A stretch of DNA of 64,000 nt from Sympetrum striolatum (Eukaryota > Arthropoda > Insecta > Odonata > Libellulidae), in assembly GCA_947579665.1 (NCBI GenBank), contig OX388350.1, forward strand, positions 83,595,152-83,659,151, read 5' to 3'. Shown in pieces: positions 11,984 to 23,606 of the stretch (the stretch's first letter is position 1; each line of letters starts with the position of its first letter). The notes beneath the pieces were generated by a model. That model made no database searches. It was not told where the DNA came from and saw nothing but the letters and a program-made list of their open reading frames with translations. The position numbers were made by a program, and so were the translations under genes.

Positions 11984-12112
11984 GAGTAATGTGACTACTC
12001 AATCTTAAGCTACTGGCGCTGAGAAAAAGCATCACTGAAGATGCTCATGGAGAAGTCGGAATTCCAACTTACGAGAGTAGAATAAGAATTAATGAGGGAG
12101 AGAGAATTGGAG
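11984..12112 (+). pseudogene. Cys/Trp exon, module B, three stops
   Basis: The frame reads E-stop-CDYSILSYWR-stop-EKASLKMLMEKSEFQL and then runs through an insertion with a third stop to a gtaatg donor. Versions A and C show that the first stop replaces CAA and the second replaces AGA. Not translatable as it stands under the standard code. Confidence 0.55.
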
Positions 12113-12731
12113 GTAATGAGAATTTTCAATTACTCTGAAACACTGTACTTCGCCTTATGGATTTGAAAAATATTTTGTTTCTTACAACGAATCCTTCTAT
12201 ATTTTTTCTACAAATTACCTCCATGCTATTGAAATAGAGAAAGGTAAACAACTAAAACTTTAACTCATTTATAAGCGTTCAAAAGGATTCGTTCTACACA
12301 AATTAATTCTTTATTTAGCGGATTCGGACGTCAAGACGGAGTTACGGAGATAAAGTTAAATCTAATTACCAAAAACCAAAAAGTGATTGCGAAATGTGAA
12401 AATGTATTTTCCACAGACTTAAATGGTACTTCTTGGCTGTTTATTACCGTATTTCTTTTTTTGGATACATTGCTTGAGAAAAATTTCTGTGCATTGTGGC
12501 CTTTCCAATGATTATGGCAAAATTTTCAAATTTGAGAATGAAATCCTTAAATGTTTTAAACTATGAATAACTGAATTTTCAATCTACTCCTGTATATACA
12601 ATGATATTCTAAGTATTATTAATGATGTTTATCTAGTAAATATCCGTATATTCACCTTGCTATTCATACAAAATAATTAGGTAGGATCCTTCATTTAACA
12701 TTCATTTCCTCAATTTTTCATCCATATATAG

Positions 12732-12815
12732 GACTTCATGGTGCCCTTCAAAAAGCAGGAAAGAGCCTTTGACGGCCAATTAAAAGAAGAGAAAGAAGTT
12801 GCACAGCGTCTCCAG
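12732..12815 (+). CDS. DFMVPF exon, module B (intact)
   Basis: Flanked by catatatag and cag/gtatgg, the 84 bases form 28 codons open in phase 0. The peptide begins DFMVPFKKQERAFDG and ends EEKEVAQRLQ. It is charged, with a probable short helix (KEEKEVAQRLQ). Module C has the same exon with seven or so differences, most in the first two codon positions, and one stop. Both ends are phase 0, as for the neighbouring exons, so exons can be skipped or duplicated without shifting frame. I do not recognise the domain. Because the exons upstream in module B are broken, this exon may no longer be expressed. Confidence 0.5.
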
Positions 12816-12862
12816 GTATGGGATATAGATGAGGCTCTTCCCTACACAATAAAACAACTTCT

Positions 12863-13430
12863 ACCTCGGAAGATGAAAAGGAAGTGAAATACATTTATTT
12901 TTCTTCCGAGCCAAAATATCTCTTCAATTATGCATAGTATAAAAATTTGTAAGGCCGGAATTTGTATAGTGTTCCATAACTTTAAATGTAAATATTATGG
13001 ATAAAAAATACTTTAGGCCCTTAGCAAAACTAACTATTGTAGAATGTATAGATTTGTTATGAAGTGTAAGGCGTGATATGTTTAATTTATATATTCTGTA
13101 CCTATATATTGCATTCCCCATTATTTTTCTATTGTCTAATTTGGGAGATGAAAAAGAAGTGAACAACATTTTTTTCCTTCCGAGCCAAAACATATTCACA
13201 ATTATGTATAATATAAAAATTTCTAAGGCTGGAATTTATATAGTGTTCCATGACTTGATTTAAATATGATATGGATATAAAAAACTTTGCACCCTTAGCC
13301 AAATTAAGTATTGCAGAATGTATAGATTTGTTACAATGTGTAAGGCGGGGCTATGTATAATTTAAATATTATGTACCTTTACATTAAAATACCCCTAATA
13401 TCCTACTGTCTAAGAAATAATGAAGGTAGT
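12863..13430 (+). repeat. Tandem duplication of about 283 bp
   Basis: The stretch starting gatgaaaaggaagtgaa (about 12,868) recurs from about 13,147, including ttccgagccaaaa, gtatagtgttccat and tgtatagatttgtta. One full and one partial unit also occur in module C at 37,780-38,290. It lies in the presumed intron after the DFMVPF exon. Confidence 0.65.
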
Positions 13431-13654
13431 GTATTATATGGTATATGGGATGGTTATAGTAGAGAAAGAGAACAAAGAAAACGATTGGGAGAGGGGCATA
13501 ATTGAGTGCGTGTGGGATGTGTTATAGAAGAAGAAAGAGTATTTGGAAGAGAATGGGTTTCCAAGTGTGTTAGCCATGGGTGGTAAGGGTCTTGGTGGAG
13601 CAGTGGTTGGCTTAAGAAGGTAAGAAAGGTGTATTTTGTATAGAGGATGGGGAT

Positions 13655-14432
13655 TGGATAGGGTGGGTAGAGGGAGGGATGGGAGAGATTAGGTTAAGGA
13701 AGGGATGGGTGAGTTGGTGAGATGGGAGATGGTGGGTTCGGGGTGGTATGAGAGAAATAGGGTAGAGGGTGGGATGGGAGGATGTGGTTAGAGGGAGGGT
13801 TAGGAGAGGGTGGGTAGCGGTAGGGAGGGGTGAATTGGTGGGATTAGAGTTGGTTGGTTCAGGGTGGGATGAGAGAAATTGGGTAGAGGGAGGGATGGCA
13901 GAAGGTGGGAAGAGGGATGGTTGTGTTAGGGTGGGTAGAGGGTTGGTGGGTGAAGGGAGGGACGGGATAGGGGGATAAGGTGGGTGGAGGGAGGGACGGG
14001 AGAGGGTGGGTGGAGGGAGGGATGCAGAGGGTTGGTGAAGGGGGGGAACGGGAGAGGGTGGGTGGAGGTTGGGAAGGGAGAGGTTGGGTGGAGGGAGGGA
14101 CGGAGTGGGTGGGTGGAGGGAGGGACGGGAGAGGGTGGGTGGAGGGAGGGACGGGAGAGGGTGGGTGGAGGGAGGGACGGGAGAGGGTGGGTGGAGGGAG
14201 CGATGGGAGAGGGTAGGTGGAGGGAGGGACGGAGAGAGTGGGTGGAGGGAGCGATGGGAGAGGGTGGGTGGAGGGAGGGACGGAGAGAGTGGGTGGAGGG
14301 AGCGATGGGAGAGGGTGGCTGGAGGGAGGGACGGGAGAGGGTGGGTGGAGGGAGCGATGGGAGAGGGTGGGTGGAGGGAGAGAAGAGAGAGAGGGTTGGT
14401 GAAGGGGGGACGGGAGAGGGTTGGTGGAGTGG
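13655..14432 (+). repeat. G-rich minisatellite, 26-bp unit
   Basis: Tandem copies of gggtgggtggagggaggg plus acgggaga, with a period of 26 bases in the most regular part (14,100-14,380). The plus strand is almost free of C and has many GGG runs, so G-quadruplex formation is likely. Long open frames here (up to 156 codons) are repeat artefacts. A diverged array occupies the same position in module C (38,455-38,995). Confidence 0.9.
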
Positions 14433-14439
14433 GTACGAA

Positions 14440-14700
14440 AATTACATTTTATAGATTGCAGCCATTATTTCTTTTGCGAAATTAAATCAGAAATAATGGT
14501 CGTCCGAAATCGAGATGGAAACCAAAAGAAAGGAAATTGAATAAAGGTTCTTAATTTGGTCGTGGAATGTCGTATTCGAGTCGAAATTGAGAGAATCCGG
14601 GCAAAAACGATGAAACATTTGTGTAATTTCTTAGACTCGAACAATTCTCTAACGACAAAGGTGATTGTTGAACTCAACACTCATATTAATTTAGGGGAAA
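14440..14700 (+). mobile_element. Helitron-like fragment
   Basis: The text atttcttttgcgaaattaaat, then gtcgtggaatgtcgtattcg, then gattgttgaactcaac matches the middle of the 50-kb element in the same orientation. It directly abuts the end of the G-rich array. Termini are not seen. Confidence 0.5.
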
Positions 14701-14835
14701 GGTAGGCTCATGAGAAATGTATTGGGATGAAGAGCCGACATTATATGGCAATAAAGCCATAGGTAATCTTCGGAAATGAAATTAAACTAAATATTTTTAC
14801 AAATAATAACAACTCCTTTAATATATGTTTATATA

Positions 14836-16563
14836 CACCAGAACCTCTATTTAACGAAAGGGACGGGACCGATTTTTTTACTATTTCGTTATTCAGAGGT
14901 GTATTTACAATTGTATACCTCAAAGGGACCATAGCATACCTTAATTCCCGACTCCGAGGGCAAAGCATTTTACCCGAAATAAGTATCTCAAATTACATTG
15001 GATCTTCAACGCCAAAGGTTACATATTTCTTAAGCCAAAGATACACTGGATTATTTGCCAGAATTTACGATGGTTAAAATGGTGAATTTGAAATATTTCA
15101 ATAACGATTAACCCAATTAATAACTGCAACATTGAATATGCTGTTACAGCCAAAATCGCGTCGTATTAATGCGGTGGAATGCGTAATAAGCAAACATCGA
15201 TTTCTGAATCACTTTTGAAATCCTCTCGGCTTGCGCTTTGTACTCAAATGCGCACATTAAGAACACTCGGCGTGCAATGGCGATCTCCCTATACTTAATA
15301 CATTTTTTTTCGTGATTTGAGGCTTTGATACAGAGTTATCAAGTTTTGAGTAAGTCGAACGTTTTGGAACGCAAAATGTAGTTTGAGCAATGTGTAACAC
15401 GAAGCAATTTTGTTATTTTTGCGTTTCTAAAGGTTTTATAGGTAAATAAGCAGGGACTTGTTTCTACCTGCAGCATGGTCAATTGCTGTGCATCAGAACA
15501 TCTGCCCCCACAAAATGTTCCGAAACTAGAGTGTATGCATCTTCCTTAATTTTATTATTTCATTCGTTATCTGAACTCTATAAATCAGAACAAACGTCAT
15601 CAGTATTAAGCCACGGCGTTTAAATGAACATTTCACTGTGCTCTCCGCTGCACCTGCAGGTCTTGCATGGCATAATAGTTCTCGTATTCGTCATTTTGAT
15701 AACTTTTACTGCAATGAGCCCCGATTATGAATTAGAACAAATATTTGCGCAAACGGAAAAATGTCTAATTACCCTGGAGAGCTATTATAATGTATGATAG
15801 AGTAGCTTTATATATCTCATTGCGGTAAACGATTATTAACGAATTTTATGCCATACTTGGTATTAATCAATTAAAAACTGAGACGGATTAATGCATTATA
15901 ATAATCAACGAGATTTTAAAGCAGTTTGCGGAAGGTTGGCAGAAAATTCATTCTCTGTATCGCTCTAGCAGACGACACCGGCATCCGAGAAGTATACATT
16001 GCAGGAATGTTTTATTTTCCATGATAAAAAGAATCAAGAGGACTAAGACAAAAAAATTGAACATGATTGTTAAGTAAATGGTTCATTTAAACTATCCGAG
16101 TCCATTTCATAGGATAGACAAGCTCCTTAGTCCCGTATGAGAGGAAAATAAAACTCCAAAAATACATGTAGTTAAAGGGGAGCCCGCGAAAAGTTCTCAC
16201 CAATGCTCTGCAGGTTTTGATATTATGCCGAGAGTATGCAAGTTTCACTAGACGTTTTCTGATCGGCAGCTTCACCAAACAAGTCAAATCCTCTCTGATT
16301 GGCGTGTTCATCGCATGCCTATTGTTTGGCACCGAGAGTTTTGAAATTTTTCCACGTAAATGGAAAATAAGTTTTTGGGGACCGGTGGAGGTGTTCGTTA
16401 CTTGGAGGTCTTCGTAATTCGCGAGTTCGTTGTAGGGAGGTTTTCATACGAACTTGGGAACATGGGAGGACAAAATTACATGGGAAATTCGTGGGACTGG
16501 GAAATTTGTTCGTTATTTGGAGGTGTTCGTTATCTAGGAGTTCGTTAAGTAGAGGTTTTGGTG
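14836..16563. mobile_element. pogo/Tigger-like DNA transposon, degenerate
   Basis: Terminal inverted repeats start CACCAGAACCTCTATTTAAC on the left and, reversed, CACCAAAACCTCTACTTAAC on the right. Each is flanked by TA (14,834-14,835 and 16,564-16,565), as expected of Tc1/mariner-pogo target duplication. The right end holds four TTCGTT-plus-GAGG motifs in about 170 bases, possibly transposase-binding repeats that resemble half of a CENP-B box. No transposase frame is recognisable inside. Confidence 0.55.
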
Positions 16564-16979
16564 TAATTGGCTTTGTGAATGAAATTTTAAATGATCAATG
16601 TTTTCTTTCTCTAACTCATAGAAAATGCTAACCTCAAAATCAATCGAAAGGCAAAAATGTATGCAAACGTGATATTATACTTGTCCTTACAGCTGGCAGT
16701 ATGGCAGATGCTGCATATTCTTAGTTTACATCCGACGGTTACTTTGGCAATGGTTTGTAATGTTTTTCATCAGGTGACATCGAGATCCCTTAGCCTCTTG
16801 ATAAAATATTCCCATTAATCGAACAGAAATGAAAACTTCAAAAAATATTTCTTTTTTCCAATTTCTAATCTTGAAATAAACGTTTACTCTGGCGGGGTCC
16901 AATATATAGCAAAAAGCCAAATATAATCGCAAACATGCAATATTTTGCCGCAGAATAATTAAAATTTAAGATAACTAAT

Positions 16980-17460
16980 ATAGTTCAGACTCAATTTAAA
17001 GCTTTTGACGAGGAAAACATTCACTTTTGCGGAGTTGGTTATTCCAGGAAGCGTTGAAACTGTGAAAACTATCGGAAAATTATCAGTTTTTTGGCTAATT
17101 TTTCATGAACGTCGATAGAAATTGATCAAATATGAACTCATTTTATAGTTATCGGAGAGTAAGATAAAATTTTAGTATTTTGGCAAAATTATTCTTAAAC
17201 ATCGAACATGACTAGTCACGTTGGGACTCAGTCAGAAACTTTTGACAAATTATTTCGGAACAAGGAAGATATTTTTAGTATTGCGGGGAGGAAAATTGAA
17301 AAATAAAACATCGAAAAAAGTTTAGTGTTACAAATCAAGCGAAACTAGACAATTTTACTCAATATGAAACTTTTAACGTCGTATATCCAAATATGTAACA
17401 ATTAAAAAATTTGCGGAATTATAAACAATGAAAAACACTAAATCACTGAAAAAATTACAG
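16980..17460. repeat. Degenerate repeat-like AT-rich stretch
   Basis: Near-repeats such as tcatgaacgtcgatagaa and cttaaacatcgaacatga about 110 bases apart suggest an old tandem repeat. No gene is seen. Confidence 0.25.
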
Positions 17461-17489
17461 TGATTCAGATTAGGTCATTTCGCACATTT

Positions 17490-17565
17490 GCTCCCACCGG
17501 GAATCGAACCCGGGACTGCTTTCACCAAAGACAAACACGCTGTCTATATGACTATCCGGGAGCCC
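17490..17565 (-). repeat. tRNA-like sequence, GGCTCCC family
   Basis: On the minus strand GCTCCCG pairs with TGGGAGC over seven bases and the T-arm cccgggttcgattcccgg is perfect. The D-arm lacks GG and the anticodon arm is weak, as in the related sequence at 7,617-7,692. A GTC triplet lies near the anticodon position. Probably a SINE head or pseudogene. Confidence 0.55.
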
Positions 17566-17579
17566 AACAAGATCTCTAC

Positions 17580-18800
17580 AAGTTGCAATCTTAATGCCCC
17601 TTTTGACTAGCAAAGCACGCAAAATTCCAAGTAAACCAGAAAACTATCTGAAAAATTTCTCACAAATTGACTCACAATTTCCTGTCTTTGTCAGGAGCTG
17701 AAGCTGCTGCAAACACCTGTAGAATAAAGAATAAAATAATTAAAATCAGATATGCATTTTGTAATATGCCCATAAAAATTCCATTGCCAAACAATATATA
17801 TTTTTTTTATATTATCAATCTGTATCTTTCTATGATGAATATATTTATAGATCTTTGTGACCATGGACATTATAGCAACTATTTATCATCTTAACTCACC
17901 TGAGTAGTATGTTCATCAGACAAATCCTTATGAAAATTAATTCTGTTTAGAGTGTTAGAAAGTGATAATGATGATCCAATGGCAATGAACTGCAATCTCA
18001 AGGATATAAGAGTAAGTGAATTTAAGTACTACACCTTAAATTATCTGTGTATTAACAGAAAGAAAACTATATTTACTCACTTAACTATTCATCGAAAATT
18101 CACACATGCAGTCTGCATCTAAAAGTAATCTGTATTCTACATTCAAATGACATCCGTGTTTTGGAATTAAAATAGGGTGTGGGTTGAGAAACAGCCTTAT
18201 TTTAAGATAAATAAAATTGTATGTCCCTGGCTTGCGATACAACGACAATCATATAGAAGAAACATAAGATTAGCAATGGCTTTGAAATTCAAATCAATTA
18301 AAACCAGATCTATTTCCTCTTCTAATATCATCTGATTAAGGACTATCAAAAAGAATATAATTTAAGATTTAATTTGTCACAAATCGATCTAAATCAAAAA
18401 CATATACTATATTTAATGAATTATTTATTTTTCCAACCTTCTTCATCCAGTTTTGAGGGTCTCTCTGCATTCCTCATCCAAAACCATGCCATAACTTCAA
18501 TGCATTGAAATTTCATCAAACAGGGAGCTCAAACAAATAAAGATCAAGGAGAGAGAAGGTGAATTTAAAAATCATTTCCGTATTAAGATAAAATAGTGAA
18601 TATAAGAAAAAATAACTCTAAATATATATACAAACTTAAATGAAATTTTTTTACATTCATTGCTTATTTCAACCAATTTCAATTGCTTCTCAAACTTCAA
18701 CATCCTTCTCAGTGCCACTACTTCAATGTATTCCCATTTCTTCTTCCCAGAGTCACGCATTGAATACATCAAATTATTATTACCAGGCAATTAACTAAAT
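17580..18800. other. No recognised feature
   Basis: AT-rich sequence leading into the satellite. The last 400 bases contain phrases reminiscent of the satellite (gagagaaggtg) but no clear unit. Confidence 0.3.
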
Positions 18801-18809
18801 TTAAAAAAA

Positions 18810-20850
18810 GATGAGAAACTGGATCCAGTTTGATCCTGACACCACAATTGTCAATCTCACCAGCGTTGGGACTGGAAAAGTGCTCATAGTTATAACAAGA
18901 ATTTTATCTAATTAGAACCCGAAAGGAGAGAAAGGGATAATTAAACAGAAGGTAAAAGTATATAAACATCAGCTTATCAATATAAAATCAGTCAAAAATG
19001 TATACATAAGCCAAGAGCATTAATGTAACAATAAATACTTATTTAACCTGTTGGATCCTGTCTCCACATTTGTCAATCACTCTATTGATAGACCTCGGAT
19101 GCTCTCCATTTTTATAACCAGGCTATTTACTAAATAAAAACAAAAAAGAGAGAAAGGGAAAATTAGGCAACAGCCAGAAGTTGATAAACCATAAGCTAAT
19201 CAAAAAATAATCAGTACAACAATGTATTCAAATGCCAATAACATTAAAATTACAATAAATACTTACTTATTCAGATTGAACCTGTCTCGACATCGTCAAT
19301 CTCTACATGGTTAGGCAGGGAATTCTACCCATTGTAATAACAAAGCTGTTATCTAAATAAAAACCAAATGGAGAGAAACATATCATTAGCCAGATAAAAG
19401 AAGTTGATAAACATTACTTAATAAATATAAAATCAGTCAAAAATATATTCTAACATAAATATAATTAATTTCACAATAAATACTTAATTAGCCAATTAGA
19501 TCCTGTCACCAAATACGAAAATCTCTCCATTGATAGGCTTGGGATTCTCTCCATTATTATAACCAGACTGTTATCTACATAACAACCAAAGGGAGAGAAA
19601 GAGGTAATTAGACAGCTGCTAGGAATAATTAAATATTAGCGTATAAATAAAAAATCAGTCAACAATGTTTTCTAAAGTAAATAACATTAATGTAAATTAA
19701 ATACTTATTTATCCTGTTTGATCCTGTCTCCACATTTGTCAATCTCTCAATTGAAGGGCCAGGGATGCTCTGCATTAATATAACCAGTCTGTCATCTAAA
19801 TAAAAACCAAAGGGAAAGAAGGAGATAAATATAAAGCTGCTAGTAATTGATAAACATTTGCAAATATATATAAAATGAGCCGAAAATGCAATCAAAAGTC
19901 AATAGAATTAATGTAACATTAAATATTATTTATCCAGTTAGATCCTTTCTCCACATTTGTCAATCTCTCAATTGATAGGCCTGGGATGCTGTGCATTATT
20001 ATAACCAGTCTGTCATCTAAATAAACACCAGAAGGAGAGAAAGAGATAAATAGACACCTGCCATTTATTGATAATGAATAATTAATAATTAAAAAATTAG
20101 TAAAAATGTATAACAAGGTAATGGAATTAATGTAACATTAAATACTTATTTATCCAGTTTTATCCTATCCCCACATATGTCAATCTATGATTTGATAGGC
20201 TTCGGATGCTCTACATTGTTATAACCAGTCTGTCATCTAAATAAAAACCAAAGGGAGAGAAAGAGATAAATATACAGCTGCTAGTAGTTGATATTCATTT
20301 GCAAATATATATAAAATGAGCCGAAAATGTATTCTAAAGTCAATAGAATTAATGTAACACTAAATACTTATTTATCCAGTTCAATCCTCTCTCAACATTT
20401 GTGAATATCACCATTGATAGGCCTAGGATGCTCTGCATTGTTATAACCAGTCTCTCTTCTAAATAAACACCAAAGGGAGATACTGAAATAAATAAACAGC
20501 TGCTAGTAGTTGATAAACATTAGCTTACATAAATAAAACGAGTCAAAAACGAATTCTATTATCAATAGAATTAATATAATATTAAATAATTATTTATTCA
20601 GTTCGATCCTCTCTCAACATTTGTGAATATCACCATTGATAGGCCTGGGATGCTCTGCATTGTTATAATTCGTCTGTCATCTAAATAAACAACAAAGGGA
20701 AGGACTGAGATAAATATACAGCTACTAGTAGATGATAAACATTAGCTAATATATATATAATGAGTCAAAAATGTATTCTAATATCAATAGAATTAATATA
20801 ATATGAAATACTTATTTATCCAGTTCGATCCTCTCTCAACATTTGTGAAT
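18810..20850 (+). repeat. Satellite array, about 222-bp unit (left part)
   Basis: Each unit has aatacttatttatcc, gatcct, catttgt, caat, attgataggc, ctggga, tgctc, ttataaccag, a gggagaga run and gataaacattagc. The phrase tactta falls near 19,034, 19,260, 19,481, 19,702, 20,143, 20,365 and 20,809, giving spacings close to 222. Units differ by point changes and short gaps. The array continues at 25,490 after an interruption. Confidence 0.9.
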
Positions 20851-20990
20851 AATAATAATAATAAAACGTCTTTATTCGGGCGAGATTGAGACTAAAAGTC
20901 TCCTCATCCATCTAACCCATCGTCATACAATACATAAATAATTAATTTAAAGAGATAGTATGAAAAAGATATTGTATCTGAGATATGAGA
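20851..20990 (-). mobile_element. (TTA)n retroposon 3' end inserted in the satellite
   Basis: Reading minus: gacgatgggttagatgg, the hairpin gagacttttagtctc, aatctcgcccgaataaag and a TTA tail. It interrupts a satellite unit after catttgtgaat. Confidence 0.6.
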
Positions 20991-21106
20991 TCTGTATTGT
21001 TATAACCAGTCTGTCATAGAAATAAACACCAAAGGGAGAGAATGAGATTAATATACAGCTGCTAGTAGTTGATAAACATTAGCTTATATCTATTATATAC
21101 AGATGC

Positions 21107-21142
21107 TTTTCCGGATTCATTCATATATCATACATATATATA

Positions 21143-21178
<36 letters not shown>

Positions 21179-22290
21179 CGATACAAACTCACAGGCTAAA
21201 CCACAATCAACATTGGCTTGAAATTTATAGGACATTTTGGCCATAACCTGTAACCTCCAGATAAATTGCGATTTTGAACCTCAGTGTCATGGGTTCGATT
21301 CCAGAGTGCCCCAAATTCCCGATTTTTCCCGTATAAATGTAAAAATACTTTCTGCATAGGTAGAGAATCAAAGCTCAAGGAGCCTATATATATGGTCATG
21401 ATCTATCGAAAACATAATTGAGTTTTACGGGAAATATCCTGGGTTCGATGCTAGGTCGAGGCAAAAATCGGCCTTTTAAAATGCATTGTGGCGATTTTTA
21501 AGATTTTTTTGGACCCCTTTCCGATGGCATGGAAAATTTAAATTCGGCATGGAGTTGGAGATAATAAATATATTTCATAATCAAATTTTATATATACGCT
21601 GATGGTCCTTGGTTCAACCCCAGAGAGCCATTTACATTCCTCAATGCATTTCTTTTGGAGATAACAGAAAAAGGTTTTAGGTACTTTCCGATATGATATC
21701 AACTTCAAACTTAGTATGAAATAATATGTAGTCCTAATAAGTAATACTGTGCATTCACAGCTACCATTATTTCCTGGGTTCGACAGCAGGCGTCTCTACA
21801 ATCAGTAAATTATCCGATTTTCAAGAATTAATTTAAATCCCTTCCCAATTATATTAAAACATGAAATTAGGTATATAGAGAGAGAAGGTAGATACATTTC
21901 AAAACATGTTTTAGATTTCTTAGATCGTCCTTGGTTCGAATCCAGAGAGCCATTTACATTATTGAAAAGTAGGACGTGGTTTGAGGCAGTTGGAGCCAAT
22001 ATTTCTGCTTGAATTTTCACACATAGTAAAAGATGGTGATTTTCTGTTGTGCTGCATAGTAGGTTCACCAGGAAGGCCTTGGTTCGATGTCAGACGATTA
22101 AATTGCAGCGAATTTTAAGAATATTTTCAATCCCGTTTTTTTCTTTTGAGGGCCGTCCTAAGGTGTTGCCGAAATGAAATTAGTGTTGTCGATTTGCTTG
22201 CTGTATGCAAGCTACATTTTACTTGTATATATATATATATGAATATATATATATGTATGATATATGAATGAATCCGGAGAAGCAACTATA
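21107..22290 (+). mobile_element. Composite element 1 with terminal inverted repeats
   Basis: The left end agatgcttttccggattcat with atatatcatacatatat is mirrored at the right end (gtatgatatatgaatgaatc). T-arm-like motifs occur near 21,288, 21,438, 21,608, 21,775, 21,932 and 22,078. Confidence 0.65.
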
Positions 22291-22299
22291 TATCTATTA

Positions 22300-23590
22300 T
22301 ATATAGATGCTTCTCCAGATTCATTCATATAGATAGGATACAAATTCACAGGCTAAACCACAAGCGTGATTGAGTTGAAATTTTTACGACGTGTTGGCCA
22401 TAAAGTGTTACCAGTATAAAAATTGCGATTTGAACTCAGTGTCATGGGTTTGATCCCAGAGGGCCCGAAACTCCCGATTTTTTCCATTTAAATGCATTGC
22501 TTTGATTTTCGGGAATTTTAAAAAAATACATCCTGGATAGGTAGAGAATCTTAACTGAAGGAACATATATATATGGTCATGATCTATCGAAAACATAAAT
22601 AACCTCCACAGAAAATGTCCTGGGTTCGACGCCAGAGCACATTAAAATTTCTCTCATAAGGAATATATGTGATAAGTAGGACGTCATTTGAGGCTGTTGA
22701 AGCCAATATTTCTGCTTGAGTCTTCACACATTGTTAAAGATGTTGATCTTCTGTTGTCCTGCACAGGAAGAATTACCAAAAAGACCCAGGTTCGATGCAG
22801 GGCGGTATATATATATCTGCCGTATAAAACACATTGGGATAGTTTATCATTATTTTTTTCATACACTTATCGAAGTGATAGGGAGTTCTTGCTTAGATGA
22901 AAGATGAATATTAAGACTTGGTTTGAGAAAACAAATTAGATAAGACCATGCTGTTCCTGGGTTCGATGCCAGAGCACATTACAATTTCTCACATAAGGAA
23001 TATAGGTGAAAAGTAGGACGTTGTTTGAGGCATTGGCAGCAAAAATTTCTGCTTAAATTTTCACACATAGTTAGAGATAGTGATATTCCATTGTATTGCA
23101 TAGAAAGAATTGCCAGAAAGTCCCGGTTTCGATGCCGGGTGGGAAAAATTTATACCCCATATAAAATACATAGGTGTTGATATTCATTATTATTTTTTGC
23201 ATTTATCCAAATGATAGGACGTTCTTGCTTTGCTAGAAGATGTATATTAAAACTCGGTTTATGAAAAAAAAATAGATAAGACCATGCTGTACCTGGGTTC
23301 GATGCCAGAGCACATTAACATTTCTCACGTAAGGAATGTAAGTGAAAAGTAGAAGGTCGATTGAGGCAGTTGCACATAATTTTTGCTTGAATTTTCACAC
23401 ACAGTTAGTGATGGTAAAATTCTGTTGTGCTGCATATTTGGTATCACCAAAATGACCCCGGTTTAATAAGAATATTTTCAATCCTTTTTTTTTTCTTTTG
23501 AGAATCGTCCCGATATGATGCCGATGTGAAATTAGTGTAGTAGATCTGCTTGCAGTATACAAGCAACATTTTACTCGTATAATAGATAGA
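22300..23590 (+). mobile_element. Composite element 2
   Basis: It starts with the same gatgcttctccagattcatt edge and the same order of internal text as element 1 (cacaggctaaaccacaa; ggtcatgatctatcgaaaac). Its second half repeats a unit of about 335 bp (ctgggttcgatgccagagca at 22,957 and 23,292), each with two T-arm-like motifs. Confidence 0.6.
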
Positions 23591-23606
23591 CGCTTCTCCG
23601 GATATA

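Larger units (their letters stand above)
10660..12180 (+). repeat. Gene module B
   Basis: It is homologous to modules A and C. It contains a broken signal-peptide-like exon (11,159-11,235) and a broken Cys/Trp exon (11,984-12,112), followed after about 620 bases by the intact DFMVPF exon. By eye it is closer to C than to A. Confidence 0.7.

Noticed and set aside
13769..14485. Long overlapping Gly/Trp/Arg-rich open frames
   Set aside because: They are translations of the 26-bp G-rich minisatellite. Several frames stay open because the repeat lacks stop triplets.
21149..23300. CRISPR-like array because of regularly spaced short motifs
   Set aside because: The sequence is eukaryotic, the spacing is around 160 bp, the motif is degenerate and matches a tRNA T-arm, and spacers recur between elements.
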